Source of the DNA: Caenorhabditis elegans | Lineage: Eukaryota > Nematoda > Chromadorea > Rhabditida > Rhabditidae | DNA length: 64,000 bases | Reading direction: 5' to 3' | NCBI RefSeq assembly: GCF_000002985.6 | Contig: NC_003281.10 | Location: forward strand, 9,114,001-9,178,000 | In this document: positions 1 to 12,235 of the stretch, in pieces | How the letters are laid out: each line of letters opens with the position of its first letter | Numbering within the stretch: the first letter of the stretch is position 1 | Notes under the pieces: model-generated | The model's input: the letters and a program-made list of their open reading frames with translations, nothing else | What the model was told of the DNA's origin: nothing | The model's database searches: none | Position numbers and translations under genes: made by a program

Positions 1-1138
1 CACTGGTCGAAAATTTTACTTCGAACTGTTTGCCAAGACTTGGTAGTTGTTAGCTTCAATTGGGAATCTCTACATTTTCTTGGAAACGGCAGAATTTCTC
101 CAGATTTTCAAGACTGCTTCACAACACCACATAGAGCTTCAAGTGCATCGAATTTTCTGAAATTTGTTCTGGACACCTCAGATTATACTCTCCATTTTCT
201 AACTGTCCCTTCAAATTTCATCAGAATAAGATCCCCAAAGGAATACCGTAAACCCATAAATGAAATCTTCATTACCCATTCTTCGTCCTCATTCAGTCAT
301 CTCGGATCCCCCCTCATGTCTCATCTGTTCTTTTTTCATCTTCTGCTGTCTTGTTCCGTCTATATATATCGCCCTTCAACTTGATTACCCATTAAATTCA
401 AATCTGTCTCCTCCCCCACCAACCATCAGAAGTCCGTAAATGCCGATGGCAAGCAAAATATCGTTTGGTCTCATTTGAAGCTCGCAAATCGCTCTTCTTT
501 GCTGCTTCTGCGCTATTATAAAAGTTTAACTAGTTTTCCAAACACAGCATATAGGGCTGAGATCTTCCCGTCTATTCTTCTGATGATGGCAGTCCTAGTC
601 GACGCCCGTTACTTGCCCGCTACTTGCCCGTTAGTCGCCCGGTACTCTCCAGCTCTCGCCCTGAACTCACCATCCGGTAGTTTCATTCTCGATTTAAAAC
701 CAAATGCTAATGTAAAATCAGACATTGTTAAAACTTTACTTTGATATTAAAAAAAACCAAATTGGCCTTCTATTAAATGTTTGCCTATTCCGTTTCAAAG
801 CTCGCCCAACCCGTCTGCCCTCTTCCTGTGAACATTAAAAAACACAATAGCCTTGACGGGACCATCACGGCGTCTCTTATTGTCTATCGTCTCTCTTATT
901 CTTCCGCATCTCTCTACCTTGTTCTTTTTTCAATCATTCCGCGTATTGTTTCAGTCGAGCAAACAGCAGCGTGTCCAACCTCTCTTGCGCGGGGGTCGTC
1001 TTCTATTTGTTCTCATCCCGCTCTCCAAGTCTACCTGCGGCTGGTGGCTGCTGCTGCTAACCCTAATTACTATACTAAGCTGATTATTAGTGGAGTTAGT
1101 GGCACTCTAATAGTAGCTGCCATCAAAGTTTGATCAAC
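1..1138. other. Upstream/intergenic DNA, no supported gene
   Basis: This stretch precedes the Ig-domain gene. Several open frames of 76-118 codons occur on the plus strand, but none begins with a convincing signal or domain, and none joins through good splice sites to the gene that follows. It is C/T-rich in places (around 290-430 and 860-1030), which lengthens chance frames. A short GC-rich tandem repeat lies at 604-647. I read it as promoter and intergenic sequence, possibly containing the end of something that starts outside the window. Confidence 0.5.
604..647. repeat. Four tandem copies of an 11-bp unit
   Basis: Four consecutive 11-mers beginning GCCCG (604-614, 615-625, 626-636, 637-647) follow the consensus GCCCGTTACTY with one to three differences each. 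The block is clearly more GC-rich than its surroundings. It is about 0.5 kb upstream of the Ig-domain gene start. No function is assigned. Confidence 0.7.
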
Positions 1139-3187
1139 ATGACTAGGTATGATTGATTGATATTTGTAGATGTTATCGTGTATTTCAGATATACATACTT
1201 GTTCATACTTCAAATAATATCCTGCTCATTTGCTGCCACATGGGTTAAAATTACAGTAAGTCGTTTTTACTAGTATAACACGAGGATGTATATAAATTTT
1301 CACTGCAAATCTTCAAACTAATCGACTTGTAATGATTTGAAAAATATTTAACTCGCTTCGTTGAAGTATGTTTTCGTCAAAAAATCACTGAGATTCTTTT
1401 TAAAATTTTCAAGTTAAAAATTTTTTTTCTATACTTCAACATACAGTTTTCATTTTACAATAAAAATTTGCAGAAGATACTTGGCATAAATTGCTTCCAA
1501 AGTTGGTTATTTTAGTTTGATAATACTAATAAATTTTGATTAAGGCATGCTTCTCCTACAGAAGCTTCGCAGTTTAATCTGTAATTTTTTTATTTCAGAA
1601 ACCTACCATCACTTGGGAAGACATGGAAGTTTCTCTTGAAGGTGAGAAAAAATTTTTTTGTGGTGAGTTCGATTCCTCGTTCACTGGTCGATATCACTGG
1701 AGATTCAACGGATCCTCGATTTTGCCGGAAAGAACTCAAATTCATAGAAATCAGTTTGTGTACGTTTTTACTTTTAAATAATTGACAAAATTATAACTAT
1801 AAGTGTAAAATTATAACTAAAATGTGTATTATCTAGTCGTATTCACCAATATGTTTTTGTAATTTGGTATCTAAATGCCAGAATGCCCTTGACAGCCCCG
1901 GTTTGTTGCTTGTTTTATGATTGGACAGAGGCCAAGGGATACCGATTTATTGCTGCCAATTTGTATGGAAAATATGATCAAAAGGTCCATATGGTATTGG
2001 AGCATGCATAATCAAGAGTTTTTGCAGGTTTCTGGCCGGTGCAAATGCGATACGAAATCAGTTACCCGGAGAATATGAATGTTGTGTTCGAGAGACACTT
2101 GGAAATGCTTGTTATTCAAGAATGATTGTAGTTCAAAGTAAGACTTTTAAACTTCGATTTGGGGATTAATAATATTCAAAAAAAAAAAACAGTCTTGTTA
2201 CATTTTTTAAAAATAAGAACTAAACAAAGTACATGAAACCCTACATTCCAAAAACTTTGAAAAAAGAACCTACTCCCATGGAATAAAGTCAATCGATTAC
2301 CAGACTACAAAACGAGAATTTTTTTCAAATCAGGAGTTTGCAAAAATAATGGATGTTTTTTTTTTCAATGAGTTTCCTTTCTTACATGATTCTAAATTTA
2401 AAAATTGTCATCTAGAAATTAAAATAAAATAGAAACTTTCTTGAAATTAAAAACAATCATACTAACATCTTCCAGATCGCACTGACAATCATAACATTGA
2501 CATGACAAACTCTACACTTCTTCTTGCTGATGAAGGAAACACTTACTATATCAGGTATCATTCAGTTATTTGACAACCCAAACCTTGTTTCTTCTCAGAA
2601 TGCACGACGTGAAGAGGGTAGAAGGGGTGAAGTGCACACTTGATGGTGTGAATGTTGACAATTTCAAGTACCCGGTAAGTAACTGTTTTTTGACGGAAAT
2701 TTTGCAAAAATTATTTTGTTAAAGAGTTCTCCAGAGGTGGTATATCCTAATATCCTTGTAAAAACTTTAAAAAAAAACGAATTTTTAGAAGCTACTCATT
2801 TTTTAAGGCGACCAAAAAAATACATCAATTTCAAAATTTTGGCAATTTTCAAAAAAAAAATAGGCTAAAAAATTTGAACAACCCAAATATTTTAAACCCC
2901 CATTTTTAGCACATGTTTTTATATTTCCATTTTAAAGAAAAATATCTAAAAACTAAAATTTTCAGTTCCTCGGCCGTCAAACAAAGAAAACTGTCCCATA
3001 TCACCTAAAAATAGAGAATATTGAGCGAGGAGGAGAAGTCAATTGCGATCTACGTCTTCATAAAAAAGAAATAGTTCAAAAAACTTTTGACATTCGACTT
3101 TTGAGAGGATTCATTTCCTCTTCACAACTTCCACAGTTTGTGTATTTAATAGTTTTTACAATAATCGGTTACATTCTCAGGTTGTAG
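1139..3187 (+). CDS. Small Ig-domain single-pass membrane protein
   Basis: Seven exons (1139-1146, 1189-1255, 1599-1759, 2028-2137, 2476-2554, 2599-2674, 2966-3187) join in frame to 240 codons plus stop. The start is an 8-nt exon. With exon 2 it makes a clear signal peptide (MTRYTYLFILQIISCSFA), which is why I chose this start. Residues about 26-115 form an Ig-like fold: a Cys in 'FFCGEF', a Trp in 'YHWRF' and the strand-F pattern 'GEYECC'. A second Cys-containing segment follows (VKCTLDG ... EVNCDLR), probably a second, degenerate Ig domain. The last 16 residues are hydrophobic (from FVYLIVFTIIGY), giving a C-terminal membrane anchor with almost no cytoplasmic tail. A polyadenylation signal lies near 3253. 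Likely a cell-surface adhesion or recognition protein. The exact family member is not recognised. Confidence 0.75.
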
Positions 3188-3438
3188 CATAATTCACCCA
3201 CATTTTGAATTATTTATTGAACTTATAGTTGACAGGTTTAAATTTTCTGTAAATAAATGTTATATTTTTTAAAGGTTAAACGAAAATTGAAATTTACTCC
3301 AAGTCGATGGTAATAGTAAATTCAAAATGAATACCATTGTGATGTTATAAACATGCAAACTTCATGTGTAAAAATATGAACTGAAAGTAAACAAAATAGT
3401 TTTATATCAATTTAATAAGAAAATAATCTAACAAAAAG

Positions 3439-4364
3439 TTATCCATCTCTGTACAAAAGACAAGTTATACCATGCCTTGAATGAATACAGTAATCTTGTG
3501 CATGAGCCAAATACGAAAATGCACATGGAGCACAAATAATACTCCAGGTTCCTTCGAAATCTCGACGAGCAGCTTCATGAATTGCTCGCTTCGATTCTGT
3601 CATTCCTTCGTCACTTATATGCTGTAAATTGCTACGTTGGAAAAATATACTACATCTAACAATGTATTTTGCTATTCTGCATTTCTAGAACATAAACTTT
3701 TAGAACATAAACCAACAAAAAAAATCATAGGATAATTTTTTTATGAATCGTTAAATCTACTAACCTCATTCATAACTTTTCTCAAAAGTTCATCCGAACA
3801 ATCATCATCTTTTCTTGATCTTGGAATAGGTTTGGTTCTTATATTCGGATTTTGAATGAGCGAAGTTGAATATGAATCTGTGTAGTCGTTGTGAAAAACT
3901 GTTACGTCTGAAATTTAAACATTTGTTTGAGGTGGGTAGCAAGATTTAAAATAACTAATGTTTGCTCTAATTAATGTAATTAGTGTATAATTCCACAATT
4001 GTAATTTATGAAAATTCTGAAAAATTGGATAATAGAGCCACGATAAATTCTACAAAAGTTGCAATTAGTTCCTAATTTTTAGAAAAATAATGTTTAATTT
4101 TCATGCAAAATTTCTTGTTTATTGTGTCTTGATCGAATCTTTCTCCCACTCTAATCATTGATAACTAACCGCAATCTCTTTGAAACATAAATCTTTTTTC
4201 TCTAATACTCTTCCTCTATCACACTCTCTGCACATTTTCATGCCTACCACATGTCGAGCACATTCAACTCCAAACTCACTTGTGCTTCCGTCAATTAATT
4301 GAATTCCACTGATTTCCACAGTAATTTGAAGGCCGATAAATACGGAGAAAATTGAAAAATACAT
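3439..4364 (-). CDS. Secreted ground-like (Hedgehog-related) domain protein
   Basis: Three exons on the minus strand (4364-4280, 3907-3765, 3621-3439) give 136 residues. The N-terminus is a signal-like hydrophobic stretch (MYFSIFSVFIGLQITV). The C-terminal 75 residues match the nematode ground-like domain: 'CSDELLRKVM', then 'SKRAIHEAARRDFEGTWSII', a CAPC pair, 'YCIH' and the closing 'GITCLLY'. Ground-like proteins are secreted, Hedgehog-related proteins expanded in nematodes and linked to cuticle and epithelial matrix. The gene is convergent with the Ig gene (251 bp between stops). The exon 1 donor at 4279 (gtgagt) is chosen because it is the only good one that keeps exon 2 in frame; reading further through exon 1 leads to a cysteine-rich stretch that cannot be joined. 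Which grl gene this is cannot be told here. Confidence 0.75.
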
Positions 4365-5558
4365 GTGTGTTTTTTCAAGTTCCGCTTTTTTACAACGTCT
4401 TTATACCTTGTCACCTGGCAAAATATTTGCATAATTCCGTGCATTTTTTGACAGTCCCTGTTTGCTTTCATTAGAATAGACTCCGTTAGCCAATACGTCA
4501 CACACACTATGCTCTCTAAATCTCTTCATCTGGCACAATATTTCTTTGATTCTCTGAAAGAACACCTGCTGTTCATATGGGCCTTTGAGCTACTACTCCC
4601 AGACCACCCTTACCAGTGGCAATTAAGATTTACACTAGCAGAAATGAGGTACATCTCTCATGTCGAAGACATTTCTTGTTTCCATTGTCTTCGTGTACAC
4701 TTTTACGACTCTGATGACTGCTCAATGGCGATTAATGACCAACTGATTGGCTCCACCTTGAGCAAAACTAACATGTTTCTCACAAAATTCCTTACATTTC
4801 GGTGAACGCTTGTCTGTAGAATCTGACAATCGCAAGTTTCATTTGTGTACCCAAGAATATTAAAAACACACGCTAGAAATACAGAAGGCGACTAATTTTC
4901 CCAGCTCATCTAAAAATGTTACGTTGAACTAACTTTCTACCTATTTTCAAATTAGTACCCGTATCAACTTACATCTTCTTGTTCTTTGTTCAACACAACT
5001 GACAACCCATCTGATTATAAATCACCACCTAAATTTAAAAATTAGATGATTGCCTGTGAATGAGAAATCAGTGGTGCTTCCGTTGAAGTTAATCAGAAAG
5101 GCGGAAACTGGTTTGATTGAATGTATGTGTGGCACTGTCTCTGCCATCGACACTAACGATGCGCGACATGTTCCAATATGTTATCACACTATCACTTCCC
5201 CCACCCTCAACAAATTCACACACCCTGATTTTCTCTGATCCCTCTTGTCATGTTTCTTGTTATCAATTTTTTTTAAAAATTTTAATACAATAATGAGTAT
5301 TTCCATTTTAAAATAACACTGGTAGTGCAGAAATGACCTTTTTTTGGAATTTTTTATTAACTAATTAAAATTAATAGAATAAAATTTTTGAAACGTCTGA
5401 AACATTTTAGAGTAGCATTTGATTTTTTTAAACCCATTTTGAAACCATTTCGAAAAATGCCCATTGCCGCTACTCCACAAATTGTATTTTATTTTTTTAC
5501 ATGTTTCTATTCCTCTGGCTACCTCTCTTGATTTAAATGATTTTTTTACAGTTTCAAA
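4365..5558. other. Divergent intergenic region between the ground-like gene and ced-11
   Basis: This holds no supported gene. Plus-strand open frames at 4509-4805 (98 codons) and 5050-5238 (62 codons) have no signal peptide, domain or splice partner. The last bases before ced-11 form a T-rich tract ending in ACAG, a likely trans-splice acceptor 8 nt before the ATG. The region probably contains promoters for both flanking, divergently transcribed genes. Confidence 0.5.
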
Positions 5559-8500
5559 ATGGATGAGACCGATCCGGTACCGGATATGTCTCTTCTACCA
5601 GATACGGTACCGGTTGTAGTGTCTGGTGATGGATCAGCAGCCGGAATTCAACTCTGCCCGGCCTTGATCCTCGGAAGCCCTCAAGCACTTCCAGGAGCTA
5701 TAAAACATATTTACAGTCGGCTAGCAGCAGCTGCTTCGGAAGTTGATCAAGGTGTTCCTGATCTTATAATCTCACTCATTTCCCATGGAAATTCACTTTC
5801 CACAAAGTATATGTCATCAGTGGAAAATGGATTGAAATCATTTCTAATTGGTTGTGGAACCTGGCTCATTTCATCTGGAGAAGTCAATGATCCTATGTCC
5901 AGAGTTGCAAGTGGAGCATTGAAAAATGTATTACCACAACTGGAGCATCAAGCAGAAGTACTTCATATTCTGGTTAATTCTGATGATATGATAGCATCGG
6001 ACACAACAAATTCAAAAAGTGTAGTTGATACTTCATTGAATACTTTGTTGCTAATTTGCAGAAAAGAACCCAACGATTCATATGAAACTGTCGCCTCGTC
6101 TATCGCTAAATTGAGAGCAGCCACAGCTGTAAAACTGGCACATCCACCTCCAGGTACCTTTATTTTGTTAAACCGATAATTATTGAAATTATTTAAGCAC
6201 TTTTAATTGGCGTTCCATCCGAACCAATGAGTCCATCAACTTACGGAAATTCAGCAGCTATTCTTCTTTCTCCGTCGAATGATAAAAGACCATTTCCGGT
6301 CGCTATTTTTGCAGGTAAGTGTTTTTTTTTGAAATGTTGAGAGATCGCCAAAGATAAGAGAAATTGGAACCGGGGAAAATTTGTACTTTAAAAGCATGCT
6401 TTAGATAATCAATTTTGTACAATTTATTGCATTATTCTGTTAAATTCTCATAGTTAGAAAATTTTAATTTTATAGTTTGAACATTTCCGAAAAAGTTGCA
6501 TACGAACCTGCCAAAAATTTTCAAATTTGCCGCCCACTCATTGGTTCAAATTATAACGAGAAATCTTACAGGTGCTTCGAAAGAAAGTTTAATCGAATTG
6601 TTATTTTTTGTGGAACATGGAATTCCCGTGATCATTCTTCAAGACAGCTGTGAATTATGTGCCATATTGCATTCCAGTCATTTACTTCTTGAAACTTCAA
6701 ATTTTGATAATGACAAATTTATTAGTTGGTATGGCCGACATTAATCACACTAAACATACTAAGGCTAATTTTTAAGGTTACGATCTCAATTATATCCTCT
6801 TGGGCTAGCAGATTGCTACACATTGATCACGAAACTTTTAGTTTCATCAAATTCTGGAGATGTTCAGCTTATCGAGTTTATCGATTCAAGTCAACTTTCT
6901 GAACTTTCATCTGTAGTTGTTGATCGATGTTTAGAATGTTATGCAACTACGGGAGAAGAACGTCAAGTTCTTCTACTCGCTGCGAAATTGAATTCTCCGT
7001 CAGTTCTTTCATCAATGGATGTGGCTGCTCAACTTGACGAGGAACTTCTCACAATGATTCTTTGTGAATGTATAACAAAAGATGATCAACTTCATTTCTT
7101 ATCATCAGTACTTCAACTAAGTCCTCCAATTCGAGTTACATCAAATATGCTCATTCGAATGATGCACCATGCTGATGAGCACTTTTTCACTACAATCGTG
7201 CTATGTCAATGCATGGGATACTCTTATATTCCATCTGAAATTGATCCAAGATTTGCGAACGATATTCAAAAACTTGTGAAGAAATTGTCATTTGGAGTTG
7301 ATAATCTTTTTGATCCAAATGTATTCTGTAATGATTCTTCACATCGGGACAAACATGAATCTATTAGAATTCTTGCTATTTGGAGTTTATTACTTCATCG
7401 TCCCGGAATTGTTAAATGTCTGGCAGCATTTGCAGATGAGCCTGTCGCTTTTTCAATGGTTCTATCGAGAATCGCTAGATCCTTGGGACATGAGGTTCGT
7501 AGAAGGAATAGTTTGAAAAGTAGTGAAAAGAATTTCAGAGTCACGACTGGCACTTTTATGAAAAATCATTGAACACGTTGTCGGACAGTCTCTCAGGATC
7601 GGCGACAACACTTTTTGATACAGTAAGTTTGAAGAGTTTTAGATTTAATACTTTACATTATTGAAGTAAATTTAAACAATTTTCTCACTGATGCAACTTT
7701 TTAAAAATTTCATGTTAAGGTATTTTCAACGTCTCCAGCAAAAGCTTACCAACTTCTCTGCCAGCCAATGGAATATTTTTATGGATTCAATATGACTCAA
7801 CTAGCTTTCCATGTAAGTAGAACATTTTATTTGTTCTTAATTATTTCACTATTTTAGTGTAATGCGAGAGAGATCATTGCTCACGAGTGTTGTCAGAGAT
7901 GGGTTCATCGAAAACTTTATGGAAATCTTCAAGCCAAAAACTTCCCAATTTTCCTTCCGAAATGGGCCAAAATTTGTATATCCGCTGTTCTAATAATTCC
8001 TGTGAAGTTTTGGATGCTTGTCCGACCAAGAGAAAGGACAAAGCAAGATACGGTATCACCAACTGTAGCTCTACTTGATGTTGGAAAGTTTCCACAGAAG
8101 CAAAGAGCAATTTCAACTTATAGGTAAGCATTATACTTGGAAATTAATATGCTCATCAAAAATTTTCAGTGTAATCTCTTCGAGAAGTGAAGCTCTAACA
8201 GCTCTCACTGCTCCACTTTCCACAGCTTTCGGTTTCAATTCTGCTTTGAATGGAGCTGAATCGGCTACACCACAGTCAATGGTTTTTCCTTTGAATATTG
8301 AAGAAATTGACAAAGACCCAAGACCATTCGGAAAAAAGGTTTTATAACAAAACTTTGAAAAGATTGAAGTAACTTCAAATTGAAATTTTTTTAGAATCGA
8401 ATCCGTCGTGCTCATGCGCCTACGTTATCAACATTTTATTCAACACCAATTGTCAAATATTGGCTTTCTCTCTTGTTCCGAATCGTTTTTATTTGTTGCT

Positions 8501-11052
8501 TGGCTTACTCTGTAAGTGTTCTCTACAAGAACAGTTACTTTTTCATCTAGATATTTAAGGTAGTACTACCAGGATGTGGATCAAACCTTTGGGATACCGG
8601 AATGTGGGTTTGGTCATTCTTCTGGTGGATTGAGAATTGTTTCGTGTTGACTGCCAGAGCAAGGAAAATACCCCTATCACTAATGCCTTGGAGAGTATTT
8701 GATGTGTTCGCATTTTTCGTTTTTCTGATTCTTCTCCTCGTGATGAAAGTGTTTCCAGTGACTCCAGTGCTAGAAGTTTTGGTGAGTGTTTTATTTTTAT
8801 TCTTCCAAGTTTTTCTAATCACATTATCCATGAAGCTTCTTTTGAATTTATTTCGTTTTGAATTTAGTTGATTTCAGACATTAGAAAAATTTTAATCTTT
8901 CAAGTTTTTTACACTATTGCTCAAGGGAACTCCAGTCAGAAAACATTTCTCAAAATTTTTTCAGGGTATTGACTCGATATACTCTGCAAAAGTAGTATCT
9001 GCATTCTTTGTTCTGTATGTCAGTTACTCTACTCTGTTCACCTATATTCCACTATCTGACATATTTGGACCAATGATTGTCCGAGTCAAATTAATGCTTC
9101 TTCGAGATTTTACCAACTTCTTATTCATGATTGCATTGGTCATGTTAAGCAGTGCAGTTGCAATTCAGGCGGTTGTATTCCCTGATAGACCAGTTACAAT
9201 GGAAGTGTTCAGAAAGACATTATCTTGGATTTGGTTGAGTCTGTTCACTACAGATCTTTCAAGTAATTTAAAATTATAAATTCAAATCTATCCTTGATAT
9301 TTTTCAGACCTATCTGAATCGGAAACTTGTCGCAAATCGTTCCTCGGTGCTCCAAAAAGATATTGTTCGTCAGTAGGCCAATATGCAAATCCATCATGTC
9401 CTTCACAATCTCTTCCTGCCTATTTGATAGTAATCGAATACTTTGTCATTCTGAAATTGTTGCTGTGGCCAATTCTTTTTGCATTTTTCTCAAAAACTGC
9501 AAAAAATGTGGACGACGAGGCTGATAAAATTTGGAGATTCCAATTGTACTCGTTGGCGGAAGATTTTAGGTAAGAGAATGGAAATTAGTTTTTACAAAAC
9601 ATTCCAGTAAGGGAAAATGTATAATCTTACTCCTATGGTGATAAAATTACTGAATAAAATTACTGAAAACATTTAAACTTTTCAAAAAAGTTGATATGTA
9701 TATGGTCAAAAAATATTTATCAAAAAGCAACATTTTAGAACTGACAAAAAGACAAAATACTGACGGTACTCCATCTTTGAGGTCATCAATTTTCAGACTG
9801 CGCCCACCACTTCCTCCACCACTTACCATTTTCTGTCTCATTTGCTCGGCTTGTTGTCGCTTCTCCAACTCATTCTCCGGTTTCTTCTCAGACTTTGATC
9901 ATCCTGATTTCGAAGCGAGAGACAAGTGCAGAACCACGTGGAAATTTGGATCAATCTACCGTAACCCATCTGTTCCATTCAAGAGAAACGAGTTTGTGAA
10001 CTCATTCTGGAGAAAGCTTTCGATGGAACAATGGAAAAATACACAGCAGAAAGCGAAGATATCAGCAAACAAATCAGAACTTCAGGAACTTCATAATATT
10101 CATGTAAGATTTATTTTTTTAAACACAAGTTTAAAACTGAAAATAATTTCAGAACCACATTCGAATGATGACTTTGCGAGATTCATATGAAAATTCGGGT
10201 ACACGAAAAGCTTCAGAACTTCAATTTTTCGAGAAATACCCAGAAAGTAACATTCTGAAGATTAGTGTGAACATGGTGTCTAAGCCATGGACAGTGCTTG
10301 TACCTAGATACAATCCCCCCTTCTATTGTAAGCCTGCGGAAGATTTTCCATCAGATGTGCAAAAGTATGTTGATATTGCCACGGAGCAAAATGTTGGAGA
10401 ACTAAAACGAATTTGGAGAAGCCGTCAGGCAAATGATGTTACTAGTAGTAATGATAAATGTTGGAAGCTCTCAGCTGCCGGCTTCCCATTGAATCCGAAT
10501 GGTCGAACTGGAATGGCTGGAAGAGGAAATCATCCGAGATTTGGTGCTAATCGACGTTGTTATTATGTCGTTTTGAGTGGTGGAGTTGAAGCGAAATGTC
10601 AAGTTCTAGTTGATAGTCAGAAGAATATTCCAAATGAATGGCATCTGGAGAACTCGTCGAAAGATGAACATCTGACATCTATTTTGAAGATGATTGGAAT
10701 TTCAGATTCTGACGCTCATGTAAGTAACCAAAAAGATTACTTTTAAAAATTTGTGATGTATTTTCAGATGTTTTCAATGCGACGTTTGGATAGCTCAATT
10801 ATCACTGCGGACAAAAGAATACCATCCAATGACACGAGTCCTGCTCATTTGGCTTCAGAAGTTGCAGAAAATGAAAACGATACAGACAACGCGTGGACGG
10901 AGCATGATGTTTGGGCTATTTCTCTCCGAGAACGACGTATAATAACCACAATTATCGGTTATTCGTGGCTTCCTACGAGTGCAATTCGTGGAACAGTGCT
11001 TCCATGGCAAGCAGATCTTGTTTTCCGAGCAAAGACAATATACGGGTTATAA
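5559..11052 (+). CDS. ced-11: TRPM-family cation channel CED-11
   Basis: Fifteen exons (5559-6153, 6198-6314, 6572-6728, 6777-7494, 7539-7622, 7720-7812, 7858-8123, 8170-8338, 8395-8511, 8551-8781, 8965-9262, 9308-9569, 9797-10103, 10153-10719, 10768-11052) join in frame to 1421 residues. Residues about 60-330 resemble the TRPM N-terminal SLOG/LSDAT domain (PDLIISLISHG, GTWLISSGE). Residues about 733-1035 carry the membrane segments, followed by a classic TRP helix (IWRFQLYSL, then RPPLPPP). The C-terminus (about 1139-1421) is a NUDT9-like domain, marked by GRTGMAGRG near 1254 and TDNAW near 1366. Two departures are visible: the pore has F-T-T where TRPM channels have F-G-E/Q, and the Nudix catalytic box is absent. 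CED-11 is known to act in the morphology and permeability of dying cells. The trans-splice acceptor just before the ATG supports this start. Identification by TRPM homology and recall is strong. Confidence 0.93.
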
Positions 11053-12235
11053 TGCTACAACTTTCATAAATTATGAATTCACTTAAATTGTTATTCGATG
11101 TTTGTTTTTTAAAGCTGATAGCTAAGAGATAATTTAATAAAGCTTGGAAGAATAAAAATAAAGCACTCACCAAAACACATATAATGAGAGGCCTAACAAA
11201 AAATGTAGGGGTACTGTAGCAGTTTTGAAACAAATTTTTCTAAATATTGTAGAGCGATTGTTGGTTAGGTTTGCGGAGTGTTGTGCAGTAAAACTGTAAG
11301 AACTGTCGCGAATGCGGAGAACCAAGAATACTTCTCCTTGTCGCCACTTTATTACTTAATATTATTTCCTTTAATTTAACACAATTATTATGTATATTCA
11401 TTAATTAATTATCGTCATCTTCCTTGTTTTTCCCGTTATTTTTGGTCCGTTTAGGTGTGACACGGAGATAAAAGATACCTTAGCAAAATAAGTTCTTTTC
11501 GTGAAAAAACAAATCTTCGTATTTATTAAACAACTTTGTTTCTGTTAACAAATAAATAAATCCTTGCTTTCGATTTTACGATTTTGTGGCTACGGTACAC
11601 AATGTTCACTCCGCAAGCACCGAAACTGACGACAGTTTTTCTATCAGTTATTTTTTTCATTCAACCTCGAACTTTTTTCGCGTTTATTCATTTCTCGCGT
11701 GAACTTTTTGTCTTATTTTATTTTTAAGCTTGGCTTCACGTGGCACCGCGCTTTTAACACATCCGTGCGGCGTTTTGAATTGAACTTTAAATTGGAAATT
11801 CCCAAAAACCCACGATTTTTATGGATTTCGAATGGAAAATGCGGCGATACAGGGTAAGATTTCCCAAAATTGTAATTTTAAATCTTAAGGCCATTAAGAA
11901 AACAAGTAAAAACCGAATTTATTTTACCATTTGGAAGAATAAAAAACAAAATTCATATCATTTTCCCATTCACTTTCACCTGTTCGTATCACTTCCAACA
12001 AAGGAAAACTGAACTATTCTTGTTTTCAATTTTCCCATTTTCCCATATTCCCCACAGCAGCCCTTTCCGTGCATTTTTGCGTCGCCGTGTTGGCACTAAA
12101 GTGACACGGTTGACCTCAATTTGCCCCTTCTTTTCTTTTCTTCCCTTGTCTTCTGCCTCTCTATATTTACCCAACAGACTTTAACATCTCGACACTTAAC
12201 TTGTATATTCGCCTAATTTATTACAGATCGATTCT
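11053..12235. other. Intergenic region and sec-16 upstream sequence
   Basis: AATAAA signals near 11136 and 11151 probably end ced-11. The rest is upstream DNA of sec-16. A short frame at 11821-11853 (MDFEWKMRRYR) is followed by a consensus donor (gtaag). It would splice in frame to the acceptor at 12226, so it may be an optional first coding exon of sec-16. A C/T-rich block lies at 12000-12170. No other gene is seen. Confidence 0.5.

Noticed and set aside
40-1133. Several plus-strand open frames of 76-118 codons
   Set aside because: They overlap each other in different frames, arise in C/T-rich DNA, have no domain or signal features and lack matching splice sites.
1660-1685. GAGTTCGATTCCTCG, resembling a tRNA B-box
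   Set aside because: It lies in a well-supported coding exon of the Ig gene, and no tRNA acceptor or anticodon arms can be built around it.
4509-4805. 98-codon plus-strand frame between the ground-like gene and ced-11
   Set aside because: No signal peptide, domain or splice partner; composition is unlike the neighbouring genes.
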